From Cruorifilaria tuberocauda (Eukaryota > Nematoda > Chromadorea > Rhabditida > Onchocercidae), in assembly GCA_013365365.1 (NCBI GenBank), contig JABVXU010000027.1, positions 186,001-250,000 of the forward strand: a DNA stretch of 64,000 nt. The letters run 5' to 3'. Position 1 is the first letter of the stretch. Each line of letters starts with the position of its first letter. The notes beneath the pieces were generated by a model, which was not told where the DNA came from, searched no databases, and saw only the letters and a program-made list of their open reading frames with translations. Shown piece by piece: positions 25,122 through 43,186 of this stretch. Position numbers and translations under genes: made by a program.

Positions 25122-25316
25122 ATGCAAGTAATATCCCGAATTGTGTTGAAAATTTGCCAGTTCATTTGTTCCGCTTTTGTAGTTTATTGTTTATACAATA
25201 CAGGTCCACATTGGATACTTACATTATCATGTCTTTTAGTACCACCTTTTGGTATGCCACTTTTCACTTATTTTGCATTCTTATATGCTCCGATTAAAAT
25301 GAATCAAAATATGTAA
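25122..25316 (+). CDS. Putative small two-helix membrane protein, 64 aa
   Basis: A single-exon frame from ATG at 25122, nine bases after an AATTTCAG site that looks like a trans-splice acceptor. The product is very hydrophobic, with two likely membrane helices (about 6-25 and 31-55) joined by YNTGPHW, and ends APIKMNQNM. I do not recognise it. It lies 245 bases upstream of the next gene on the same strand, so it could be the first cistron of an operon. Alternatively it is a 5' exon of that gene: a donor at ATGTAATT (25314) would join in phase to a frame just inside the next exon, but the acceptor there is poor. Confidence 0.45.
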   Translation: MQVISRIVLKICQFICSAFVVYCLYNTGPHWILTLSCLLVPPFGMPLFTYFAFLYAPIKMNQNM

Positions 25317-25561
25317 TTGCAGAATTTGACCTGTCAATTTCATATCAAGTTGAAAAAAAAACTTTTTCATCTTTCAAATGAATTAACGCAATGTTAATAA
25401 ATCACTGTTAAGGAGTAATATTACTTTCTCACTCAATCATGCAATCATTTTGAATTAGTTAAAATGACTGATAAGCTCTTTCTGCAGATATTATTTTCAT
25501 TATTATTCTTTTCTTTCCATTTTGAAATCGTTTAAATTATAATAGAAAAACAATAGTGATT

Positions 25562-28500
25562 ATGAGTGATTATCTGACAGTTCAGTTCAATTCTCTTGAA
25601 CAGCATTACTCACCTCAGGTATATATTTGATATTGCGATTACCAAATCAGAAAAATCGACTTGATGGATATTATGGAGCGGTGGAAAAAAGTTGGCTCCG
25701 AGTTGAAATTGCAATATGTTGCACAATGGCTGTTGTCTTTTTTGGTTTTGGCCTTTTACTACTCTATGGTTTTTTTAAAGTTGGTTTTAATTCTGTACTT
25801 TCAGAATATTGAATTGATTGGCGGGGTAAACTTATACGAAGTAAACTAAGTTATCCATGAATGCATGATAAATTACTCTTTTTTTTTTTAGAAATCATCG
25901 TAAAGTATCAAAACAGGCTTCTTTCATATACAAAAAAAAAAAAATTGATTTCGGCAATTTTATCATATGAAATTTTGATAATTCTCATATTACATTGTAA
26001 TTACTCCAATTAAAATTGCATGTGATTTGAATAATAATTAATTAGTGCGGTTTTTGCTAAAATTATTTCAAAAGAGTTTGTAATGAATATAAATTATTTG
26101 AATGAAATAGAAATTGAAGTTCGAAAAAGTCAAAAGATATTTGAAATTTCTTAATATTCAAAGTGTTTGTTTATTGTAAGAATCTTTGATAATTGCAGTA
26201 AATTTTAAATAATCAAAAGTAGAACTATCATTCAATTTCCAAATTTTGGTCAAATCAAAATGGTATCAAACTAAACAACCAATATCATGGTATGAATTAA
26301 TAAAATTGGAATTTCAATCATCAAGAAATTTGATCTGTTTAGTTAATGGATAGCTTTTACTTCTTGTTGGCTGGGCTTGGTTCACTTCTTGCTGCACTTT
26401 TGTATGGGATCAATGGTCTAATTACTGTTAGCTTATTACGACAAAATATCACAAAGATTGCGGCGGAGAAAAAAGCATCAAAACAAATTTCTATCATCAA
26501 TGTTAATCCAAATGTAAGGTTATTTTCTTCAATACTTTTTAAGAAAATCGAGTAAATGCAGTACTTCACGACAAAAACATGTAACCTGAAATTTATGACC
26601 GATCAGCCTGACGTTATGGCTCTTTATTTTAAACGGTTTCATTTACTCTTTTTCACAGTAATAGGTAAGTTTAGGTATGAATGATTTGGACAAATATGGT
26701 AAATCTGCAGAAATTTCTAATGTTTTTTATTGCTTTCATAATATTTTTGATAATTAATAGTTTCCTAACATTTAAGTATAAGTTTCATAGTAATTATGAA
26801 TAAAAAGTGAAATTCGTGACTATTATTTGTCACAGTCATTACAATTATATATCATTTTGGAAATAATTTAAGCAAAGTATTGAATATATCAAGAAACTAC
26901 TTTTCGTGTGATGCTTGAATTTTCGTAAAATAATTAATTGGGAATTTAGCGAATTACCGTTAAAAGAATTACAAAATGCATTTCTCATTTCCAACTATTT
27001 TAAGCTCATTACCTTACGCAAACCCTTATAAGAAATTGAAAAATACCTGTGACAATTCCAGTGATTTCATTTTAATATTATCTGTGAGCATTGTGGAACA
27101 AGTTCTCATGCGTTTAATTATCACGAAATGGTTTTTTTCGAAATTATTTTAATTTACGAATTGTAAACAAAAGCTTTTTTATATTTAATTAAAATAATTG
27201 CAAAGTGAATTTATTGAAATATAACAAGAATTAGAAAGCCGCTTCTTCCAAATTTTTATCAAATGAATCACAATTTGACAAGTAAAATTCACTTGCTGGT
27301 ATATTTAGTTCCAAGTGAAAGAAAAAAAGAGAAAAAGAGAGAGATATTACAATATTACGCTGTGCTTTTCTCGTTTAGAATTCAATTTTATTAAATTATC
27401 ACTGCTAGAATCAGTAACTGTCCTATAAAAGATAATAACAAAATTTGCAGAACCTACTAACTGAACAAAACTGTTGAAATAAATATAACTTTGACATTGT
27501 GGATATTTGCCGTAGTGCAATAATAAGTGATAGATAAATGTTATATGCTGCATTCAGTTGCAAACTTAATTCCTTTTCAACTATTTTCATATTTCTCTTC
27601 CATCATTGTCTTATATAACTCATTTCTGCTTCAATTATGTGAATCTTTTTTTCTTCTACTAAAACCTGTATTAGATAAGTTAAATGCTGATCGAAAACTG
27701 TTGCATTTATTTCATTTCTTCCTGCTAACTTGTAAAACAAAACTACACAAGCACCAAGTTTTATTCTTCCTGTTCGTTCCACTGTGTAAGATAGTTGAAG
27801 AAGCGCAAAAAAGATGCAATTCTAAATATTTTTTAAAATTCAAAGAACTTTATAAGTTTTTTAGGTATCCTATAACTTCGATTGTTTTGTTTTCTCCAAA
27901 TCAATTTGAACTTGAATCAAAATGAATTTCATTTTTTGTTCCAGCATTTTTCAACATCAGTGATAAGCGAAGAGCATGACAAAACAATGGAACGAAATCA
28001 AGAATTAAAAGAGCAGCGAAAAATATCAGTTGAAAATATTTTAACCACACTGACGAGGCATCAAGACGATGTAGGCTATCATCTTCAATTATCTTTTTCG
28101 ACAAACGTAGCTGATGGAAGTCTTTCAAATTAATAGATTTTTCTACGCCTTTAATCTTCCCTTTCTTCACATAATTCAGTATTGTTGTGTTACTTCCAGT
28201 GATAAGATAAGCTGTTTTGCTTTAGCGTTTTATGCTTAAATTATGAAAATAAATTATGAAAACATCACTTCTTAAAATGAATGAGGTAGGATGGAGCCAT
28301 CACTATCACTGATCGATATTAGCGTGTTATTTTATTACCATTATCGGCATTCTCATCTTAACATTTAAAAATCAAAACAGCGTTGCTTAAGCATCTTTTT
28401 CGAAGAGTAGACTTAAATGCAAAAAAACTGAAAATTGCTTAGGAAAGAAATTCTGAGGACTAAAACCATCATTACGAAAACTACTATTTTCTCACTGTTT

Positions 28501-31461
28501 TAATATCCGAAAATATTACTGTTTCAGGCATCAATTTCTACTGATCAGCGATCTGAAATGGATCAACGTATAATCGATTATATTCGGGAAGAATTAGACA
28601 GAAGCTTAGATAATGAAGCTAAAAGATATGACAATAGTAAAACGAATTACAGCAGTAGCGACGATGATACTGTCGACGACGCTTCAACAACAGTGTCGCG
28701 GGAGCGGTACCGACACGCACCAGCAAGAGACAGTAATATCTCAAAATCTGATACTCGATGTAATCAGAAGCTCCAACAACGGTATGCGCAATTTGGAGTG
28801 ATCTGTAAGGTTGCACTGATCAATAATTTACGCATTTATATTTATAAAAAAAGAAATTGAATTCCAATTGTGTAATAATATCATGAAGTTTCTAATAATT
28901 TAACCGTTAAAGATTAATAATTTTTAGTTTTATTCATTTCTTTCTAAGAACATTGGAAATGTAGTCAACAATAAATGTATTTCCAGTCCAAAACGTAAAG
29001 TAACACCGATCCCGACATTCACTCCTGAAGCAGATTTAAATGATAACCACGATATTGAGCATTTCGATGCTCATTACTTGACTACTCAAAAACACTGTCC
29101 ACTATTCGTCCACATGTAAGGCATTAAATATTGCATAGATGATTATTTCATATAAACATCAAATTAAATATTTCATGCTCTGTAATTAGCCGTTGAGCAG
29201 TTAATACAGTTACATGGAAATCAATACTCCACCCCAACTATTTTTGTTTCAAATAGCAATGAAATTTTTCACTAGATTTTTTTTGATAATATCATTAGAC
29301 TGCAGTGTTTCAAAAATATCATGAAATTATCACGAATTTCAATTTTCGGGTACAATGACAGAATGCCAACTACTATGCAATCAGATGCTACTGTATTTGT
29401 TACTCGCCCAGTTAAGTTATTTCACCGACAACATCAACATTTGCTCAATAAAACTCCTAAGGAATGTGGGATTTTTATTCGAAGGCATTACTCAAAAGAA
29501 GATGATAGTTCGAGACATAGTGGTTATCAAAAATTCTCGGATGATGATAGTATATCTGGTAATTATTTCCGGTAATCGATATTGCTAATCGATTATAGAG
29601 AATGTTGGCGATGAGTGCTATTCTTTAGAAATTGATGGAATATACATTTAGATGTAACTCTATAATATAGAAAATATTTCGCGTTTAAGTAGTTTCTATA
29701 TTATATCAGATATTTCGTCATTAGGTTGAATAGATATTTTCGAAAATGAAAATGGAAATTAAAAAAGATGCTTAGATGAACAAATGTTCCTTTTCTTCAT
29801 ATGTCATTACGTCTTACTTGAGGAACTGTATCAAGTTACCTTAAATCAAAATACAGAAAAAAGGACCTGCTCGTTATGTCACTCCTTCTACTAAAATGTG
29901 CTCAACGGTAAACATAAATCATTCACGAAATTTCATCTTTAAGTGATTGCCAATTATGGTTGGATGTCATTTCAGTTGAACAATAGAAAAAGAAGATAGA
30001 AATTTGTCAGAAGTTTCGATGTGTGATGTAACTTTGTAGTAGGTGGTAAAAGAGAAAGTGATGTAGAAGGGAAAGGGGAATATCAGAGTGAAGGTTGGGG
30101 AGAGGATTAACAGCAATTTTTTAATATTATTTTGACGGTACATTTTAACTTCAAATGATAAAAAAGTGAGTGGAACAATGATTTTAGACTCATTTGTCGC
30201 ACCCATTTACTGTTGCAACAATTCGATGCCTGTGCAGGTGAGAAATTTTGATTTGGCCGTTCAGTCGGAGCTATTTGTCGTCGAGATGCCAACTCAAAAT
30301 ATTCGAAGTTACACTTGTTATGATTCCGATAACTCAAGCTTACAGCAAATGTCTGTCAGAGTATCACGTACTTATGATCGCCGAGGTTAAGCATTAGCTT
30401 TTATAACATTTTTTGTTTTCTATACTTTGTGCTTCTTTTTTTTCTCCTTTTGGACTGGTCGTCGAATAGTTCGAAAGTATTCTAAGTGAATACTATATGA
30501 TCAAATAGATGTGAAAATGTATAGCTAACAAGTTGGAAATGAGGTTTCAAAACAAGAAAGCAATATATGAAACAGCAACAAGAAGACTATTGATGAGAAC
30601 AGGTACCTCTGATGATGGGAATTGAATTTTAGGAAGCAGTCGAGGAAGTCAACGAAAATGCTATTCGAAACATGAGAACCGTCGTGGATTGAGGGATATT
30701 TATCATATTCACCATCCATCCTATGCAATACACACTGAATCAGATGATGAATGCTTGCCATCAGCTACCAATTACAGGAGTGTAATTAGGTTCTTATCAC
30801 TTCTCTCCTATTTTGTTCAGTTCAAATAACTACCTTTAACGGCATTCAGAATCAGTGCTCACTTTTTGAATATTGTATAGGACATCAGGTATATTTATCA
30901 GTGTTAATATTAATTTTTATCTACCATTAATAAGAAAATGTTCCAGAAGTCGGCAAAAGATATCGAATTTATCGCAAGAGCAGGAATCGATGGACCCTTC
31001 ATGCATTCCATCGATTGTGACAGCTATTGATTCAGGACGTGAATCGGATATAGTACGAAAAAACTCTCCGAGACGAACCAGTACAAGAGACAAAAAGATG
31101 AGAAATAGAGGTAGTATAAGTCATTTTATAATTCATTTTATAAATCAAAATTTTATAATTCATAATTGATTTTTTAAACATGGAAGTTGATTTAATTTGC
31201 TGCCCTGATATCATATGTTTCTATCTGGGATATTGAAAAATGTACGTATATGCTTTTTTACGCGTATCATTTTACTATTGTTCGTTTCAACTAACGAACC
31301 TTTACTGTTCTATAACGGAAAGTTGAAACTTTCGAGGATTTGACGTGGTAATCAGAACGCAAAATGACAGTGAACGCTTCGAAGGTCGACGAAGAACATT
31401 GAGTGCTTCATCCTCTTCATATGATAAGCCTGTTGAAGCTTATCTTGTCACCGAATTTTGA
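25562..31461 (+). CDS. Unrecognised membrane-hairpin protein with long Ser/Arg/Asp-rich tail, 12 exons, about 568 aa
   Basis: Exons 25562-25618, 25651-25779, 26343-26513, 27945-28070, 28528-28781, 28987-29115, 29362-29558, 30188-30385, 30633-30781, 30881-30888, 30947-31110, 31337-31461. Every intron phase closes (1707 nt), which supports the model although no family was recognised. Two hydrophobic helices lie near residues 39-58 (IAICCTMAVVFFGFGLLLLY) and 65-92 (FYFLLAGLGSLLAALLYGIN), forming a tight hairpin. The remaining 470 or so residues are polar and probably cytosolic, with Ser/Asp clusters (SSSDDD, KFSDDDS), basic patches (SPRRTSTRDKK) and ending EAYLVTEF. Such a tail would suit phosphorylation or scaffolding (inference). 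Weak points are the first intron, only 32 nt, and the 8-nt exon at 30881. The 5' end is the least certain part. It may be nematode-specific. Confidence 0.7.
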
Positions 31462-32985
31462 CTTAATAATGTAAAATAACTTGTTCTTTTTCCTTTTTTG
31501 TAGTCACTGATGCGTCCTGCAAAAATCTGTGCTATTGAAATTAATTAAAGTCTCAGAAATTTGTACTATTCAATTTTTTCAATGCATTTATATTCCTGTT
31601 GAAGAAGAGCTATATGCCACTTCGGTGAAAACAATTTTGATATGATAATTTGGAATTAACAGTTAGCAGTTAGCAAATGAATGATTCATTCCAGTGAATG
31701 ATTAATTCATATCAATAATGATTTAAAATTATAATGAAATTGCACTGATTTAAATTTGAAGTTTGTTTACTTGAGTTAATTTTGCAGCAAAATTTGGATC
31801 GTTTAAACCCTGCAAACCCTGTTTAAACCCTGTTTTTTTCAACAGAATCCAAAACTATTCTTGTCACATAGTAGTTGGGTGATAGTTAATCGGAAGACGT
31901 TAAGGTCCTCATGATTGGTGCATATAAGTGGCATATAGCCAAACTCTTGAGCTCTTATATTTATATTTATATTTATATTTGTAAAAAATGTCGATCGAAA
32001 GAACCTCCAACATCAAATGGCACGCTTGTGTAGATTTATGTCGCAACCAGTTCTTTTATTCTTCTCTACTCATGAGATAATCAACACTCTTTCCTTCTCC
32101 ATATTAAAGCATGGGAAAATAGTATTTCGAGGATTAATGAGAAATCGTAACAATTATACGTAAGCTATGCGCCACGCGCGTCATTCATCATTACGTGCAA
32201 CTGACACACTGTATTTTTACCCCATTTCGAAATAGCGCTTTGAAGAGTGCAATTGTCATAAACATTCTTCGGATCTAATCGATATTGATATTTTAGGGAG
32301 GATTATCTGGGGGAGTGTGACGTGTGTGGAGTGGTGTGGCAACTCGGCTTTTTATTTATTCGGAATTTAAAATAGGTCGGGTGATCGGTTGATCAGGTGC
32401 TTTCCTTGAATTAGCATCGAAGTTTCACTTAATTATTTGGAAAATTAAAGTAAACGTGGAAGGAGTAATGTGGAAGGTAGTGATGAATAATGTTTGGGGT
32501 GTGAGAGAGGGAGAGAGGGAGGGAGCTTATGAGAAAGAAAGGAAGAGAAAGATGACCATCCAGATGACCTGGGAATAAAGACATCACAGGTGATGGGGAT
32601 TTCGTTCTTCACTTCACTCAGTATTTCCAAGTTGGACACTTAGTACCGTTAAAATTGAAGGCTCAGAAGGTAAACGTTTTTATTAAGACTCTTTCCATCT
32701 CTCTACAATAAATTTGTGTTGAATGAAGACTATTTCACATTGTAGATTGTGTTAAGGCAGTGGGTGTGCCAGCCAACTAAGTTGAGAAAAGAAAGCTCTA
32801 TCTATCGGTATAAAAATCAGGATCAGTATCAGGCAGGCATTCAGGCAAGAATCAGGAATCACTGAGAGAGACATTGTTATACTTCTACTACTGACTTGTT
32901 GTGAGGGGATCTCGATAACTTCACTTAATCACTATCAGAGAGACAGTCAGTGTTAAGAGAGTGACACAAAACAGACACAGATACG
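31462..32985. other. Upstream region of the first hnRNP gene
   Basis: No supported coding exon. It contains repeats AAACCCTG (about 31805-31838) and ATTTAT units (about 31957-31980), a GA-rich tract (about 32500-32555) and, just before the start, a less A+T-rich leader with short direct repeats of AGAGAGACA that is probably the promoter and 5' UTR of the hnRNP gene. Confidence 0.5.
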
Positions 32986-36323
<3,338 letters not shown>

Positions 36324-37641
36324 GAATGTGGGTTAAGGAACATATGGTATACATCTTTTCGCTGCTGATACTTTTTTCATGGTTTTTCCAACGATCTCAG
36401 TAAGTGGTCACGAAATACAGATTTTATGCCATTTGAAATTCTGTATTTCAATTCTTTACAACTTTGCTGTGTTTTAGTTTTGCTGTGCCTCCCATTCTCT
36501 TCTAAAAGAGTTATGGAAATGTTGAGATGTTGGGAAAAATGTAGTTCTCCTCCTCTTGATTTGCTGGCAATTACATGCATTTCCACACTATTTTCTGTAA
36601 TATCTGTAGACTTAGCAGTTTTTCTAAAATCTTGTGAACATTTATTGTTGCTGAAATTCACTCAGTACGATTACAATTTTTTATAGTTCCGGCGTTTTCA
36701 CATTGTCTCTGTCTCAAATTTTTTATTGCAATTGTTGTTTTGGTTGCTTTTTTCTTCAATGTGAAGCATTGTGTAGTATAAAACTTCTACAAGACTTTAT
36801 ATTTATTATTGTTACTGTTGAAAAAGTTTCAAACCAAGTATTTTTTTCAATCGTAATGGTTATCCACAGTTTATGCACTTATCTTCATCAATGTATTCGT
36901 GCACTTATTTGGCCCATTGTTCTGGATAGATGAAGTTGTCTCCGTAGCTAGTTCAGCCGTCGATTACTGTGATGGAATAAAAATGGTGCTTGAGTCAGTT
37001 CTGAACTGCACAATTTGATTTGGATGGCATGCATGGCGAGTTTTCATATTTCATTTATAGGAGCTTCCTCTTTGGATTAAAGTGATATTTTCGCAACACA
37101 CGTTACACCGAAGAGAGCAAGGTTGGTTTTAGAGTTGTATATTGGTGAAGATCAGGTGAAGAGAGATGGGGGAGTAAAATGTCTCATTGCACGTCTCTGG
37201 TAGGAAGTGTTGAAACTGTTCGGTTGCTCCTGAGAATTACTTCTGAAAACTTTTAGGAAATGCTGGTATTCAGTTTTAATTTTAGATCATTGTCAGGTAA
37301 GGAGAGGTTAGGCTTGTTATCAGTATATTTTTCTATTTTATTATAATTGACGTGAAGTTTATTGCACGTTTGAAAAATGGTAAGCTATAGTCTTCTGAAT
37401 ACTTAACAAAGCGTTACGATTTATTTGGTCTCATATACTGATTGGTATTATGTACCTTTAGATATTGCTGTGAGATCAGTTATCAGTGACATACAGTATT
37501 TTGTGAGAGATCAGCCTATATATACGTCATTTGGTACAACCAGTGTATGTACTTTACGTGATCAAAGAGGGAGTGACCGTATACTACTACTACTACTACC
37601 TCTACTATCACTACTGTCGAGACTTAGAAACAAAGAGAACG
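36324..37641. other. Spacer between the two hnRNP genes
   Basis: About 1.3 kb holding the 3' UTR of the first copy (AATAAA at 36976-36981) and the promoter/5' leader of the second. The leader just before 37642 has a CTACTA-rich repeat (about 37583-37617) and ends AGAACG before the ATG, like ATACG before the first copy. Open frames here lack splice sites and look like chance. Confidence 0.5.
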
Positions 37642-39659
<2,018 letters not shown>

Positions 39660-40543
39660 AGTGTTGTTTTGTTTCGTTTTGTTGTATTGTTAAAATGCAG
39701 TGGTACTTTTTATACTATTTACTTATAACTTCTGTACCATTTCAATTGAACATTATTGCACTTACATCTTTTTTTTTGATATTTTATTCATTAAAATTCT
39801 TAAGTAGTTTTTCTGAAATCACAAATCGTTTCACTGACTGTAATGTTTTCTTTAATTGGAAGATAGTAGGGAACGAGATTTTTTGAATAGATTTGACAAA
39901 CTTTCCATGTGACGGATTAATTTGAAATAATTATAACAAAACACACTGTTTTTCGGCATGTTCATGCTGTAATTTCTGGCATCTCTTAGCCGAATATGCT
40001 GTTATTATTTACTGATGTGTGTCTGGGAATTTATTCGAGAAAGTTTTTGGAGAATAAAATGATATATATTTTAACCCTATGGCCATTATACATGGAATGC
40101 AAGTTACCATCTGTAATTTTGCTTACCCATTGTGTGTTAGTTTAACTGCAAACTGTAGGATATAGTGTTCGGTTTTTTGTCGAAATAGTCTTGAGTTAAA
40201 ATGTCTGAAATAGAAGCTAAGGTGATCCTTGAGTGCAAGTGGAACGTATATAAGAAAACTATAAAAAAGTTTCTTCATCCCTGTAAGGTTTGTGACATAT
40301 CGCTATTCCAAGTTTTTACATTAGGCTGAGATGACTTTTGGTATGTGCTGTGACACATTAAGATATTTTTGAGGACGGAATTCTTTGTTCGTTAATCGAA
40401 GGAGAAAGGGATGGGAAGAAAGATTAATGTCAGATTGTTTTCGAGATTTCATCTATTGTTTGGGAATAATCTGTGCAAGTTCAAGTATCAAAGGAAAGAA
40501 ATGGTTTTTCATAACCTCTTCCAGAAGTGGTAAATCATTCAAG
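39660..40543. other. 3' UTR of second hnRNP copy and upstream region of GET4
   Basis: Holds the 3' UTR of the second hnRNP copy (AATAAA at 40053-40058) and the promoter of the next gene. A TTCCAG at 40516-40521, shortly before the GET4 ATG, may be the spliced-leader acceptor. A 43-codon frame starting ATG at 40201 lies here and is judged doubtful. Confidence 0.5.
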
Positions 40544-43186
40544 ATGTCTCGGGTTGAGGAGAAATTGCGTTCGTGCTTCGAATACGGTAACTATTACGAG
40601 GCACATCAAATATATCGTACAGTATACAATCGATTGTCCAACCAAGGAAAATGGCAAGAGTTGCAAGATGTACTGTATGGTGGAATAATGCGACTTATAG
40701 AAGGTTAGTCTTTTACCTAACGTTGGCTTTATTTAAAATTAAATCTTCTTTCTTCAAAATTACTGAATTTAATCTGTTGTATACAGTCGTAGAACTGCAT
40801 AATGAGAAGAAAATTAGGTGAGAAACTGCTAATAATTTTGCAATGTTGATGCTGGAGTTAATATCTAACATGCATACTTCTGCTTTCTTAACATGGATTT
40901 CTCTCTTCATTAATTTTGTATCACTTTTAAATCATGACATTATAGCTGGTGAAGCAGCAAGTGCAATCGATCTTGCCGAATTATTTGTGGAGGCTCTGGA
41001 AAAATCGAAAACACCTGTATCTTCAGCTGTTTTGGATCGTTTCGATGAAGTTGATTTATATGCTTATTTTTATCCTTTATGAAGGATTTTTATCCTTTAT
41101 GAATTTTCCTTTATGAATATGAGCAGAATTAATTTAATTTATATTAATATAGAACATTATTCATTATTCCAAAACATCGAAATATTTGCATTTTACTTGC
41201 ACAATGTACTTTTAAGATTTGTTTATGGATCTGGTAATGCAGTGCGTTAAGAAAGTGATTTCTTTTCCTATAGAAGATTAATATTTAAGATATTAAATTG
41301 ACTATCACAAGCATCTTTTCAGTTGCTTAATCTCTTACCAGCTCAGCTGGAAAAAGATTTGGAGGCCAATTCGGAACGAGAAGATCGGAGATTACGTTAC
41401 ATATCCCTAGGTATCAAATGGACGATGGCTGTAAGTGACAAGAAACGCTATCGGAGGCGTGGTCATCCCGGACTACATTTGTTAGTCATGCTAGATATAT
41501 TTTATAAATTAATTTTGAAAACTCCAGAAAACCGTGAAAATTGCATTGCTCTAGGCTTTCAGTTTTAAATCGTTCTTGCTATGAAAAGAAGCTGATTTGT
41601 TTTAGTCGCATTGCTAAATCGCTGTGGCGTGATGGAAATTACATCAGCGCAAGAAATCATTTCATGTATTCTGATAATCCAGAGGTAAATTTTCTTTACA
41701 TACTTCAGTTCTATGACTTCTCAATTATCTCATCTAATTTTCTGGTTTTTCATTTGTTAATAAAGTTTATGCTTCTTGAAATTGAAATTCTTTGATTTCG
41801 TAACATCTTTCATTTATCAGCATAATTTGGCAAGCATGTATTACTTTAGTCATTTAATATGATTCGATCATTTTCCGTAACTTTCATGCCTCTTTCATTA
41901 TGCCTTTAATTCTTCCCGGTATCTGTTGAAATAAGGATTTCGATTTCAGACATTCGCGATATTTCTTATCGAATATCAACTGAAGTACGGATACACTGCG
42001 GAAAAAGACCTGTTCATAGCACAAGCTGTTTTGCAGGTTAGTCTTTCAAACTTGAAAAATCTCTGTTGCCTTGATGATTTGAAGACTTTTTTATTTTCTT
42101 CTAGATAAGATGTTTTCACATTCATGTTTTTGTGTTGTAGATGCTATGCGATCGAAAACCGAAAAGTGCACTAAAATTATTGGAATCTTACTCAAATATG
42201 CATCCTGATATTAGAAGTGGATTTCCATATCCATTTCCATTGCTGAACTTTTTGCATTATATAATAATATGTATTGCAAATAAACAGGTGTCTTTTTAAT
42301 AATAATTGATAACCGACTATGCGAAAGAGATAGAAGCCAGGATTAACGGTTGAAAGCTGTTCAAATTTAAGGAATTAAGAATGAATGTTGTTTTCTATAT
42401 CTGCCTTTTTAAATGTAGCTCGCGGTTAAGTAGCTGTTTATTTTAATTAAACCAGTTCCAATTTCGTGTAAAATTGATATGATATGTATAATGACCTATA
42501 AACTTTTACACTGATTTTGATTTTTAGTTGACATATTTCACAGTGCTAATTGAACAGTATGTAAACGAAATCTCGCGTGATCCGGAGTATAAACAATTGT
42601 TGGACAGGATAGGTCAAATATATTTGGGCTTGCCGCAACCACAAACAGCTCGCAGTGGATTCCTGGGAAATATGATTAAGGGTATTATGTTTTGTGATTG
42701 AGAATACTGTTTTATTTTTGTGACTACGATATTTGGGACTACTTAGGAATTTCTTTTATAGATTTAAACATTTTAAAAAGAAGCTGACAGAATGAAACAG
42801 TATTCCTTTCTTTATGAAAAGAGAAACTATTAAAATTACAACAAGTATGAAAAGAGAAACTAAATTATAACTATTAAAATTAGTAAAAAATTTCCTTATG
42901 AACACAAGAGCTATCGTTTTAATTCTTTTTTTATAACCGATTCGTTATATTTTTCCACTTATGTTATGGAGAAGGGCTTTAGATAACATATATCATAAAT
43001 TCAGGCTTACTAAGATCACCAGAAAATGAAGCAGAAACAGAAGAATTTGAAATCGATTCAGAAGAAATGCTTCACATACCGCTTAACGACGAACATGACT
43101 TCCCCACAGACAGATCTGCAAGTGGGAAATGTCAGACAGATGGAGCACAGAACGATGGTATCACCGATGATATGGACTTAGATTGA
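40544..43186 (+). CDS. get4: GET4/TRC35 homologue, 8 exons, 356 aa
   Basis: Scaffold of the cytosolic complex that hands tail-anchored membrane proteins to the GET3/TRC40 targeting factor for insertion into the ER; in animals it works with UBL4A and BAG6. Exons 40544-40703, 40946-41049, 41323-41480, 41606-41684, 41950-42036, 42141-42287, 42528-42681, 43005-43186; 1071 nt in frame. The alpha-solenoid follows the family: EKLRSCFEYGNYYEAHQIYR, KWQELQDVLYGG, AIDLAELFVE, GHPGLH, LWRDGNYISARNHF, FPLLNFL, EYKQLLDRIGQIYLGLPQPQ, then GFLGNM. The acidic C-terminal tail ends DDMDLD. Length is close to the usual 320-330 plus this tail. The start follows a probable trans-splice site at 40521. Introns 2 and 7 carry short tandem duplications. 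Confidence 0.93.
41068..41118. repeat. Short tandem repeat in GET4 intron 2
   Basis: TTTTTATCCTTTATGAA occurs twice directly after one another, followed by a third shorter copy TTTTCCTTTATGAA. It looks like replication slippage. Confidence 0.7.
42815..42880. repeat. Imperfect tandem duplication in GET4 intron 7
   Basis: The block TATGAAAAGAGAAACTA followed by ACTATTAAAATTA occurs twice in about 65 bases with a small indel. No function is apparent. Confidence 0.6.

Noticed and set aside
25661..25849. Alternative reading frame over the first membrane exon, running to a possible donor at GGCGGG|GTAAAC
   Set aside because: The other frame gives a clean membrane helix and joins 26343 in phase from AAA|GTTGGT without needing this frame or a 25-nt intron.
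32445..32639. Minus-strand Ser/Pro/Leu frame
   Set aside because: It is the reverse of a GA-rich simple tract upstream of the first hnRNP gene.
40201..40329. Small frame starting ATGTCTGAAATAGAAGC upstream of GET4
   Set aside because: 43 codons ending in a stop, no family resemblance, inside the 3' UTR/promoter spacer. Kept only as a possible upstream ORF.
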